Shown here piece after piece: positions 44,248 to 51,883 of a stretch of DNA of 64,000 nt. The notes under the pieces were generated by a model. The model had not been told where the DNA came from, did not search any database, and worked only from the letters and a program-made list of their open reading frames with translations. The position numbers and the translations under genes are program-made. The stretch's first letter is position 1. Each line of letters starts with the position of its first letter. Source of the stretch: Kribbibacterium absianum (lineage in GTDB: Bacteria > Actinomycetota > Coriobacteriia > Coriobacteriales > Atopobiaceae); assembly GCF_030067705.1 (NCBI RefSeq), contig NZ_JASJEX010000002.1, positions 434,001 to 498,000 of the forward strand, given 5' to 3'.

Positions 44248-46725
44248 ATGACCGTCACTGCCGCCCCGCAGGCACCGTACCTGAGCTTCGACAACACCCA
44301 GCCTCAGGACCCCACCGAGCTTTTCGGCGCCCTGACCCCGCGTATGCAGGAGTTCCGCGAGGAGGTGCTGTCCGAGAAGCCCTATATCGACGCCGAGCGC
44401 GCGCTTCTCGCCACCGAGGCCTACGAGCAGAGCAAGAGCCAGCCGCAGGTGATGCGCCGGGCCCGGATGCTGAGCCACATCCTCGACCACATGACCGTGT
44501 ACATCGAGGACAAGACCCTCATCGCCGGCAACCAGGCCACCAAGAACCGCAACGCGCCGGTGTTCCCCGAGTACACGCTCGAGTTCGTGATGAACGAGCT
44601 GGACCTGTTCGAGAAGCGCGACGGCGACGTCTTCTACATCACCGACCAGACCAAGGACCAGATCCGCTCCGTCGCGCCCTTCTGGGAGAACAACAACCTG
44701 CGCTCCCGCGGCGAGGCGCTGCTGCCGGAGGAGGTCCAGGTCTACATGGAGACCGGTCTCTTCGGCATGGAGGGCAAGCTCAACGCCGGAGACGCGCACC
44801 TGGCCGTGAACCATCGTCGCGTGCTGGCGGAGGGGCTCGCGGGGTACGAGCGGCGCGCCCGCGAGGCGTCCGCCGCCCTGGATCTGACGGACCCCGCCTC
44901 CATCGACAAGCGCGTGTTCTATAACGCGGTGCTCGAAACGATCGCCGCCGTGAAGCGCTTCTCCGAGCGCTATGCGGCCCTTGCTCGCGAGCAGGCCGCG
45001 ACCGCGACGCCGGAGCGCGCTTCCGAGCTGCTGGCCATCGCGGACCGCTGCGAGCGCGTGCCCTACGAGCCCGCGCGCACGTTCGCCGAGGCGCTGCAGG
45101 CGGTCTGGATGCTGCAGGTGGTGCTGCAGATCGAGTCCAACGGCCATTCCCTCTCGTACGGCCGCATGGACCAATACGTCTGGCCCTACCTGCAGGCGGA
45201 CCTCGAGGCGGGCCGCATCACCGAGCAGGAGGCCCTGGAGCTGCTCGGCAACCTCTGGATCAAGACCTTGACCATCAACAAGGTGCGCAGCCAGACCCAC
45301 ACGCTCTCGAGCGCCGGCTCGCCGATGTACCAGAACGTGACCATCGGCGGCCAGCGGCTGGTCGACGGCGAGCCGGTCGACGCGGTGAACCCGCTGTCCT
45401 ACCTCATCCTGCAGTCCGTCGCGCAGACGCGCCTCACGCAGCCCAACCTCACGGTGCGCTACCACCATGCCATCGACCCGCACTTCCTCGACCTGTGCGT
45501 CGAGGTCTGGCGCCTTGGCTTCGGCATGCCGGCCATGAACAACGACGAGGTCATCGTCCCGAGCTTCATCCAGTGGGGCGTGGCCCGCGAGGACGCCTAC
45601 GACTACTCCGCCATCGGCTGCGTGGAGACGGCCGTGCCCGGCAAATGGGGCTACCGCTGCACCGGTATGAGCTACCTCAACTTCCCGCGCCTTTTGCTCT
45701 GCACGATGAACGGCGGCGTGGACCTCACGACCGGCAAGCGGTTCGCCCAGGACTACGGCCGCTTCACCGAGATGACAAGCTTCGACCAGCTGATGGGGGC
45801 CTGGGACAAGACGATCCGCGAGCTCACGCGCGCCTCCGTGATCGTGGAGAACGCGATCGACCTCGCGAGCGAGCGCGACGTGCCCGACGTGCTGTGCTCG
45901 GCGCTGACCGACGACTGCATCGGCCGCGGCAAGACCATCAAGGAGGGCGGCGCCGTCTATGACTTCATCAGCGGCCTGCAGGTGGGGATCGCGAACATGG
46001 CCGACTCGCTGGCGGCCCTCAAGAAGGTCGTGTTCGAGGACGAGAGGCTCACGACGCAGCAGGTGTGGGACGCGCTGGTGAGCGACTTTGCCGGCGAGGA
46101 GGGCGAGGCCGTGCGCCAGGCGCTCATGGCCGGCACCCCCAGGTACGGCAACGACGACGACTACGTGGACTCGCTGGCCGTGGAGGCGTACGACCCGTAC
46201 ATCGACGAGGTGGCCAAGTACCACAGCACGCGCTTCGGGCGCGGCCCCATCGGCGGCATCCGCTATGCGGGCACGAGCTCCATCAGCGCCAATGTGGGCC
46301 AGGGCATGGGCACGATGGCGACGCCCGACGGCCGTCACGCGCACGAGCCGCTGGCCGAGGGCTGCTCGCCGGCGCACAACGCCGACCAGAACGGTCCCAC
46401 GGCGGTGTTCAAGTCCATCACCAAGCTGCCGACCGAGAAGATCACCGGCGGCGTGCTGCTCAACCAGAAGATGACCCCGGCGATGCTCGCCAAGCCGCAG
46501 AACAAGCAGAAGCTCAAGATGATGCTGGGGGCGTACTTCAACCGCCTGCACGGGTACCACGTGCAGTTCAACGTGGTGTCGCGCGAGACGCTGCTGGACG
46601 CGCAGGAGCATCCGGAGAAGCACCGCGACCTGATCGTGCGCGTGGCGGGGTACAGCGCGTTCTTCAACGACCTGTCCCGGGCGACGCAGGACGACATCAT
46701 CGGAAGGACCGAGCAGAGCCTGTAG
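44248..46725 (+). CDS. Glycyl-radical enzyme, PFL/dehydratase family, substrate unknown
   Basis: An 825-residue glycyl-radical enzyme. The start is the ATG at 44248, with GGAGG upstream; a long in-frame extension overlaps the activase promoter and is not coding. The thiyl cysteine is C458 in IGCVETAVPGK and the radical glycine is G801 in VRVAGYSAFF. The GCVE context with a glutamate after the cysteine is the pattern of dehydratases and lyases such as glycerol, propanediol or hydroxyproline dehydratase, whereas pyruvate formate-lyase has two adjacent cysteines. I cannot assign the substrate. It lies next to its activase. No microcompartment shell genes are present. Confidence 0.88.
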   Translation: MTVTAAPQAPYLSFDNTQPQDPTELFGALTPRMQEFREEVLSEKPYIDAERALLATEAYEQSKSQPQVMRRARMLSHILDHMTVYIEDKTLIAGNQATKNRNAPVFPEYTLEFVMNELDLFEKRDGDVFYITDQTKDQIRSVAPFWENNNLRSRGEALLPEEVQVYMETGLFGMEGKLNAGDAHLAVNHRRVLAEGLAGYERRAREASAALDLTDPASIDKRVFYNAVLETIAAVKRFSERYAALAREQAATATPERASELLAIADRCERVPYEPARTFAEALQAVWMLQVVLQIESNGHSLSYGRMDQYVWPYLQADLEAGRITEQEALELLGNLWIKTLTINKVRSQTHTLSSAGSPMYQNVTIGGQRLVDGEPVDAVNPLSYLILQSVAQTRLTQPNLTVRYHHAIDPHFLDLCVEVWRLGFGMPAMNNDEVIVPSFIQWGVAREDAYDYSAIGCVETAVPGKWGYRCTGMSYLNFPRLLLCTMNGGVDLTTGKRFAQDYGRFTEMTSFDQLMGAWDKTIRELTRASVIVENAIDLASERDVPDVLCSALTDDCIGRGKTIKEGGAVYDFISGLQVGIANMADSLAALKKVVFEDERLTTQQVWDALVSDFAGEEGEAVRQALMAGTPRYGNDDDYVDSLAVEAYDPYIDEVAKYHSTRFGRGPIGGIRYAGTSSISANVGQGMGTMATPDGRHAHEPLAEGCSPAHNADQNGPTAVFKSITKLPTEKITGGVLLNQKMTPAMLAKPQNKQKLKMMLGAYFNRLHGYHVQFNVVSRETLLDAQEHPEKHRDLIVRVAGYSAFFNDLSRATQDDIIGRTEQSL

Positions 46726-46737
46726 ACCCGCGCGCCC

Positions 46738-47003
46738 CGTTCTTCCTGCTAAAGCGAGCCTGCAGGTCTCGACCGTGATGCGCGCAACAGCAGGAAGAAC
46801 GCGGCGAAGGACGGAGCGCGCCTCTGCGACCCGACCGCGGGGTTCGCGCCCCGTTCTTCCTGCTAAAGCGCCGCTGTCCACAGGGTTCCAAACCGCCCGG
46901 AACGGCATGAAAAACGGAGCCGGCCCAATCAGGGGCTGGCTCCGTTCCTGTTCCTCTCGCAACAGCAGGAAGAACGAGCGGTCTCGCAACAGCAGGAAGA
47001 ACG
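46738..47003. repeat. RPT-A cluster between convergent genes, with a terminator
   Basis: Forward copies lie at 46738-46757 and 46852-46871 (both with the CTAAAGCG variant). Reverse copies lie at 46783-46801, 46957-46976 and 46984-47003 (27 bp apart), plus a variant at about 46899-46916. The hairpin GGAGCCGGCCC/GGGGCTGGCTCC (46916-46943) read on the minus strand runs into GTTTTTC from that variant, ending the aminotransferase transcript. Confidence 0.88.
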
Positions 47004-47011
47004 CGCCGGCG

Positions 47012-48298
47012 CTAGGCCCGGGCCTCGGCCGCCAGCTGCCCCGCCACGAGCTTCGTGCAGGCCACCAGCACGTCGAGCGCCTGCCCCAGCTCCTCCAGCG
47101 TCGGGTAGCTCGGCGCGATCCGGATGTTGCTGTCGCGCGGGTCGTCGCCGTAGGGCCACGTCGCGCCGGCGCCCGTCAGCGTGACGCCCACCTCCCGGCA
47201 CATCGCGACGATGCGCTTCGCCGACCCGTCCGGCCCGTCGAAGGACACAAAGTACCCGCCGCGCGGGTTCGTCCACGTGGCGACGTCCAGGCCCGCAAGC
47301 CCGTCCGTCAGCTTCTGCTCCACCAGCTCGAACTTGGGCCTCAGCACCTCGGCCATGAGCGCCATGTGGTCCACCACCGCCTCGCGGCCGGAGAAGTACC
47401 GCACGTGCATCAGCTGCGTGATCTTGTCGGAGCACACGCGCTGGATGTTCGAGCTCAGCCGGATGTCGTCCAGGTCCTTGGGGCTTGCCGCGACGCACGC
47501 GATGCCCGAGCCCGGGAACGTCACCTTGCTCGTGGACGCGAACTCGTACACGAGGTCCTCGCGGCCGGTCTCGGCCAGCACGTCAAAGATGTTGAGCAGC
47601 TCGTCGTCCTGGTCATAGAGGCCGTGCACAACGTACGCGTTGTCCCAATAGATGCGGAAATCCTCGGCGGCCGGCCGCAGGCCCGCGAACCGCCGCACCG
47701 TCTCGTCCGAGAACGTCACGCCGGTGGGGTTCTGGTACTTCGGCACGCACCAGATGCCCTTGACCGTGGGGTCCGTCTCGACGAGGCGCTCCACGAGGTC
47801 CATGTCCGGGCCGGTCTCGGTCATCGGCACCGGCACGTTGGTGACACCGAAGTGCTCGGTCACCGCGAAGTGGCGGTCGTACCCGGGGGCCGGGCACAGG
47901 AACTTGACCTCGCCCAGCTCGCTCCAGGGCGTCGCGCCTCGAACGCCACGGGTGAACGCGTGGCCCACCAGGTCGTACATCAGGTTCAAGCTGCTAGAGC
48001 CTGCCACGATCACGTGCGCCGGGTCCACCTCGAGCACCTCCGCCATCAGGCGCCGGGCGCTCGGCAGGCCGTCGGGCGCGCCGTAGTTGGCAGCGTCCAC
48101 GCCGTCGTCCGTGAGCGACGACTCGCTTGTCAGCACGTCGAGCACCGGCCGCGACAGGTCCACCTGCGCGGGCGACGGCTTGCCGCGCGCCATGTCCAGC
48201 GTGAGACCCTGGGCCGCCAGGGCGTCGACGTCGGCCTGCAGCCGCTCGGTCTCTCGGGCGAGCGCGGCGTCGTCCATGGTTTCGTAGCAGGTTGGCAT
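47012..48298 (-). CDS. Class I aminotransferase (aspartate aminotransferase-like)
   Basis: A 428-residue PLP-dependent enzyme of the putative aspartate aminotransferase group. Notable segments are TLDMARGKPSPAQVDLS, ANYGAPDGLPSARRLMAEVL, YQNPTGVTFSDETVRR and the PLP-lysine context STSKVTFPGSG. It differs from MocR regulators in having no HTH. Its likely role is transamination of aspartate or a related amino acid in amino-acid metabolism. The start has AAAGGAGGAG upstream. It is transcribed alone, convergent with the glycyl-radical enzyme gene. Confidence 0.88.
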   Translation of the reverse strand: MPTCYETMDDAALARETERLQADVDALAAQGLTLDMARGKPSPAQVDLSRPVLDVLTSESSLTDDGVDAANYGAPDGLPSARRLMAEVLEVDPAHVIVAGSSSLNLMYDLVGHAFTRGVRGATPWSELGEVKFLCPAPGYDRHFAVTEHFGVTNVPVPMTETGPDMDLVERLVETDPTVKGIWCVPKYQNPTGVTFSDETVRRFAGLRPAAEDFRIYWDNAYVVHGLYDQDDELLNIFDVLAETGREDLVYEFASTSKVTFPGSGIACVAASPKDLDDIRLSSNIQRVCSDKITQLMHVRYFSGREAVVDHMALMAEVLRPKFELVEQKLTDGLAGLDVATWTNPRGGYFVSFDGPDGSAKRIVAMCREVGVTLTGAGATWPYGDDPRDSNIRIAPSYPTLEELGQALDVLVACTKLVAGQLAAEARA

Positions 48299-48481
48299 GG
48301 CTCCTCCTTTGACGGGGCGAGCGGGTCTCGAGACTGCTGCGCGTCAGTATACGTGGCCGCGTCCGTCAAAAGGCTCCGTGTAGAATACGCACCGTTCGTG
48401 ATCGTCGATATCGATCGTCCGCGATCGTTTCCGGGCGCCCGCCGGGGCGTCCGTCCGTTTCTTCTCGGAGGAACCCGTCCG

Positions 48482-49390
48482 ATGGCCAAGTCCAAGAAGC
48501 ACCAGAAACCCACCCCGCTCACGCCCGAGGAGCGCGCCGCGCGCAAGGCGGCCCGCGACCAGGCCGAAGAGGCCTCCAAGCAGGCCGAAGAGGCCGAGCA
48601 GGACGCCCGGGTGGAAGCCGAGACCAAAGAGGAGGCCAACGAAGAGGCCGCCCACGAGCTGCCGCCCCTGCCCAAGAAGCAGCGCCGCAAGCGCACCGGC
48701 AAGGAGATCGCCGTCATCGTGGTCTCGGTGATCATGGTGGTCTCGATCCTGCTGCCGTCCTTCTCGCAGATCTTCGCCACGGGCGGCTCGGGTTCCACCG
48801 CTCCCGCCAGCTACGATGAGGCGGCGAGCACCTACGGCCCGCAGGTGGAGGAGCGCCGAGCGGACCTTGAGAAGCACCCCGACGACCAGGCCGCGATGCT
48901 CCGCCTCGCCAACGCCTACTACGAGTGGGGCATCTACGCGACGAGCTACGCGAGCGGCGACGACGAGACGGCCAAGGCCTCTGAGCTGCTGAAGAACGCG
49001 GAGACCACGTACACGGACTACCTCGACGCTGCCGGGAACCTGGACTCGGACGACGCGAGGGGCGCGGCCATCAATCGCGCCTATTGCTACTACTACGAGG
49101 GCGAGAAGGACAAGGCTACGGAGTTGTTAGCAGACCTCGCCAACGAGACGAATTCCGCGACCGTGTGGGCCAACCTCGGTATGATGTACGAGAAGAACGG
49201 GGACACCTCGCAGGCCGAGGCCGCGTACCAGAAGGCGATCGACGAGGCGGGCTCGAGCGAGGCGGACCAGAGCGTGAGGTCCTACTCCGAGTCGCAGCTC
49301 AAGAACCTGCGCGCCAACGCCCAGGAGTCCTCGGGCGGCGCGGCCGGGCTCGCAAGCAAGCTGGACGGCACCGCCGGCACCACCAAGTGA
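48482..49390 (+). CDS. Membrane-anchored TPR protein
   Basis: A 302-residue protein with a long charged N-terminus rich in Glu, Ala and Lys (about 1-75, probably coiled coil). One membrane segment follows (about 78-98), then an extracytoplasmic domain with tetratricopeptide repeats (LRLANAYYEWGIYATSY, AAINRAYCYYYEGEKDKATELL, WANLGMMYEKNGDTSQAEAAYQKAID). TPR domains mediate protein contacts. Partners are unknown. The start is the ATG at 48482 after GGAGG; the upstream frame-open stretch lies over the convergent gene and is not used. The STAS gene follows 67 bp downstream. Confidence 0.85.
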   Translation: MAKSKKHQKPTPLTPEERAARKAARDQAEEASKQAEEAEQDARVEAETKEEANEEAAHELPPLPKKQRRKRTGKEIAVIVVSVIMVVSILLPSFSQIFATGGSGSTAPASYDEAASTYGPQVEERRADLEKHPDDQAAMLRLANAYYEWGIYATSYASGDDETAKASELLKNAETTYTDYLDAAGNLDSDDARGAAINRAYCYYYEGEKDKATELLADLANETNSATVWANLGMMYEKNGDTSQAEAAYQKAIDEAGSSEADQSVRSYSESQLKNLRANAQESSGGAAGLASKLDGTAGTTK

Positions 49391-49457
49391 TCGCGGGGGA
49401 GAAGAGAGACCCGGCGGGTCTTGGAGGCCCGCCTGAGAGCCAAGAGGGAGCACATCT

Positions 49458-49772
49458 ATGAGCCTTGCTATCGATACCCAGGCCGTGAACAACGGCGCGC
49501 GCGTCGTCATCGAGGGCGAGGTCGACGTCTCGAACGCGACCGAGCTCACGAACGCGCTGGACGCCGTTCTCGAGGACAAGGCGCCCGTGATCGACGTGGA
49601 CCTGGAGGCCGTGCCGTACATCGACTCGACCGGTATCGGCGTCCTCGTGGCGGCCGCGCACCGCGCCACCGAGATGGGCAGCGAGTTCACGGTGAGCCAT
49701 CCGCAGCCCAACGTGCTGCGCGTGCTGACGCTTTTGGGCGTTGGTTCCGAGTTCCATGTGAACGAGGCGTGA
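49458..49772 (+). CDS. STAS-domain anti-sigma factor antagonist
   Basis: A 104-residue single STAS domain, with the phosphoacceptor serine S57 in YIDSTGIGVLV. Such proteins release sigma factors from anti-sigma kinases when unphosphorylated. No cognate anti-sigma kinase or sigma factor is present in the window. A short inverted repeat GGCGGG/CCCGCC (49413-49433) lies before it and may attenuate read-through from the TPR gene. Confidence 0.9.
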   Translation: MSLAIDTQAVNNGARVVIEGEVDVSNATELTNALDAVLEDKAPVIDVDLEAVPYIDSTGIGVLVAAAHRATEMGSEFTVSHPQPNVLRVLTLLGVGSEFHVNEA

Positions 49773-49809
49773 TAGCTGGGGATTCTTTGCCCGTGGGCTG
49801 AACGCTTCC

Positions 49810-49839
49810 TTGCACGGCGGAGGCCAGAGGCCATACACT
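49810..49839 (+). promoter_or_regulatory. Candidate promoter for tatB-tatC
   Basis: TTGCAC (49810-49815) and TACACT (49834-49839) are separated by 18 bp. The hairpin GGAGAAG/CTTCTCC with GC-rich inner stem (49863-49893) lies between it and tatB, and could be the STAS terminator or an attenuator. Both assignments rest on pattern only. Confidence 0.4.
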
Positions 49840-49930
49840 GCATAAGTTCAGACGACCCATGGGGAGAAGACCGCCCGCGAGGCGGCCTTCTCCTGTCTAT
49901 TCGCCTTGTATCCCGACAGGAGGTGCCCGC

Positions 49931-50587
49931 GTGTTCGGCATCGGAGACACCGAGCTGCTGCTCATCCTGGTCTTCGCGTTTCTGCTCTTTGGCCCGGACA
50001 AGCTGCCCGCCATGGGCAGGACCCTCGGCAAGGGCCTGCGCCAGTTCCGCACCGCGCAGGACAGCGTCACCAAGGTGGTGCAGAACGAGGTCCTCGACCC
50101 GATGAAGGAGGCGGCCAACGAAGGGTCGCGTGCCGCCAAGGCCAAGGCCGGCGTGGAGGAGGACGCGGACCTCGACATCGAGACCGTCCAGCAGACCCGC
50201 ACCGAGACCTTCGCCGAGCGCAAGGCCCGGCTGGCTGCGGAGAAGGCCGCCAAGCAGGCCGCGGCCGACGCCGCTGCAGCGAACGCCGACGAGGCCGCGG
50301 CCGATGCGCTCGCGAGCGGCGCCCCCGAGACGGGCGGCGAGGCCGCCGAGGCCGCAGCCGCTGCGACGGCCGCTGCAGCGACGGTGGAGGCGCCGGACGA
50401 GCCCGAGCCGGAGCCGGAGGAGGATCGCCGCAGCGTCGCGTCCCTGTACGGCCTCGCGCCCAAGAAGGCCGCCGCGACGCCGGCCGCGCCCGTCTCGGAC
50501 GACGACGCGGACATCGACGCCGGCGCCTCGGATGCGGACGCCCCTGCCAACGCTGGAGAGGAGGACGGCCAGAGCGCTCGCGCCTAA
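49931..50587 (+). CDS. tatB: Sec-independent translocase subunit TatA/TatB family
   Basis: A 218-residue TatA/B protein. The GTG at 49931 follows GGAGG and gives MFGIGDTELLLILVFAFLLFGPDKLPAMGRTLGKGL, the classic transmembrane helix, FGP hinge and amphipathic helix. An acidic Ala/Glu-rich tail of about 170 residues follows, longer than usual. The N-terminal residues (Gly-Asp-Thr-Glu) fit TatB better than TatA; the call between them is moderate. tatC follows 11 bp downstream, so together they form the receptor for twin-arginine precursors. Confidence 0.85.
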   Translation: MFGIGDTELLLILVFAFLLFGPDKLPAMGRTLGKGLRQFRTAQDSVTKVVQNEVLDPMKEAANEGSRAAKAKAGVEEDADLDIETVQQTRTETFAERKARLAAEKAAKQAAADAAAANADEAAADALASGAPETGGEAAEAAAAATAAAATVEAPDEPEPEPEEDRRSVASLYGLAPKKAAATPAAPVSDDDADIDAGASDADAPANAGEEDGQSARA

Positions 50588-50598
50588 GGCCTACGACC

Positions 50599-51414
50599 AT
50601 GCCTATCGGACCTCAGAGAATGCCCTTGATGGACCACCTCGGCGAACTCCGCCGGCGCCTGACCATCGTGGTGGTCGCCCTTCTCGTCGCCGCCATCGTC
50701 ATCTATATGGCGACACCGACGCTGATTCAGATCATGATGGACCCGATCCGTCAGTTTCTGCCCAACGGCGGCCAGCTGACGGTGCTGAGCTCGCTCGGCG
50801 GCTTCACGATCCGCTTCAAGGTGGCGTGCTTCATCGCGATGATCGTGTGCTCGCCGATCATCATTTGGGAGATCATGGCCTTCATCCTGCCGGCCTTGAA
50901 GCCCAACGAGCAGAAGTGGGTCGTGCCGACCGTTGGCGCCATGGTGGCGCTGTTCTTCCTCGGGATGGTGTTCTGCTACTTCGTGATTCAGCCGGCCGCG
51001 TTCGGCTGGATGGCCGAGCAGACCCGCGACTTTGCCGTGCAGGTGGCCGACGCCGAGGACTACCTCAACATATTCATGCTGTTGGAGATCGGCTTCGGCG
51101 TGGCGTTCCAGGTGCCCCTCATCATCTTCTACCTGTCGATCCTGCACATCGTCACGTACAAGACGTTCCGCACCAACTGGCGCTTCATCTATGTGGGGCT
51201 GCTCGTTTTCTCGGCCGTTGTGACGCCCGACGCGTCGCCGGTGACGATGTTCTTCATGTTCGCGGCGCTCGTGTTGCTGTACGAGGCGTCGCTGACGGTG
51301 GCCCGCGTGGTGATCGTGCGGCGGGACGGCGCGGCGGCCCTGCAGTGGGATCGTGAGGACTACGAGCGCGCGGCTGAGGAGAAGGCCGAGAAGGCCATCG
51401 CGAAGTCGCGCTAA
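50599..51414 (+). CDS. tatC: Sec-independent translocase subunit TatC
   Basis: A 271-residue TatC. The start is the ATG at 50599, with AAGGC upstream. Six membrane segments can be traced. The N-terminal MPLMDHLGELRRRL is the conserved family start, with the Glu that contacts signal peptides; FILPALKPNEQKW is the conserved loop. TatC binds the twin-arginine signal. The C-terminus is a charged helix (AEEKAEKAIAKSR). A likely client, a lipoprotein with RR in its signal, is encoded at 55061. Confidence 0.95.
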   Translation: MPIGPQRMPLMDHLGELRRRLTIVVVALLVAAIVIYMATPTLIQIMMDPIRQFLPNGGQLTVLSSLGGFTIRFKVACFIAMIVCSPIIIWEIMAFILPALKPNEQKWVVPTVGAMVALFFLGMVFCYFVIQPAAFGWMAEQTRDFAVQVADAEDYLNIFMLLEIGFGVAFQVPLIIFYLSILHIVTYKTFRTNWRFIYVGLLVFSAVVTPDASPVTMFFMFAALVLLYEASLTVARVVIVRRDGAAALQWDREDYERAAEEKAEKAIAKSR

Positions 51415-51447
51415 TCCTGCTCGACCTGCCCAATCTACCTGCGGTTT

Positions 51448-51689
51448 CGTTCTTCCTGCTGTTTTGAGAGGGGCGCCGGCGACGGTGCCCCTCTCGTTTT
51501 CGTTCTTCCTGCTGTTGCGAGGGGAGCGTTCTTCCTGCCGTTTTGAGATGGTCGTTCTTCCTGCTGTTGGAGCTCCTCGACTCTGAGCCCCTGCGCGAAA
51601 CGACAGGAAGAACGGGCGCGGCTCCGGATGCGCGAAACGACAGGAAAAAGGGTTCGTGACCCCGGATGCGCGAAACGACAGGAAGAACG
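51448..51689. repeat. RPT-A cluster after tatC: four forward, three reverse copies
   Basis: Forward copies begin at 51448, 51501, 51527 and 51553; the last three are 26 bp apart and the first gap is 53 bp. Reverse copies begin at about 51596, 51633 and 51671, 37-38 bp apart. The hairpin GAGAGGGGC/GCCCCTCTC (51466-51495) followed by GTTTT terminates tatC; its left arm includes the last bases of the first RPT-A copy. Confidence 0.9.
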
Positions 51690-51741
51690 AGAGGGCGCCC
51701 GCAGGCGCTGCAAATCCCCTGAACGTTTGCCGGCTCGCCCC

Positions 51742-51769
51742 TTGCCCGTTTGGGAAATCCCCGTATAGT
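51742..51769 (+). promoter_or_regulatory. Candidate promoter for the topoisomerase gene
   Basis: TTGCCC (51742-51747) and TATAGT (51764-51769) are 16 bp apart, about 115 bp before the topoisomerase start. The match is reasonable but unproven. Confidence 0.4.
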
Positions 51770-51883
51770 GAGTCCCCACGAGCAGGCTTCGAGGTTTGAG
51801 ATCGTCCTCCGGTGATACAAACCCACGAGCCATCCAGGTCATCCACGCGGGTCCCGAGGCCCGCTCCAGAGGGGAGCCCACCA

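Noticed and set aside
46775-48481. Upstream extension of the TPR gene
   Set aside because: Runs through RPT-A copies and antisense to the aminotransferase; ribosome site supports 48482.
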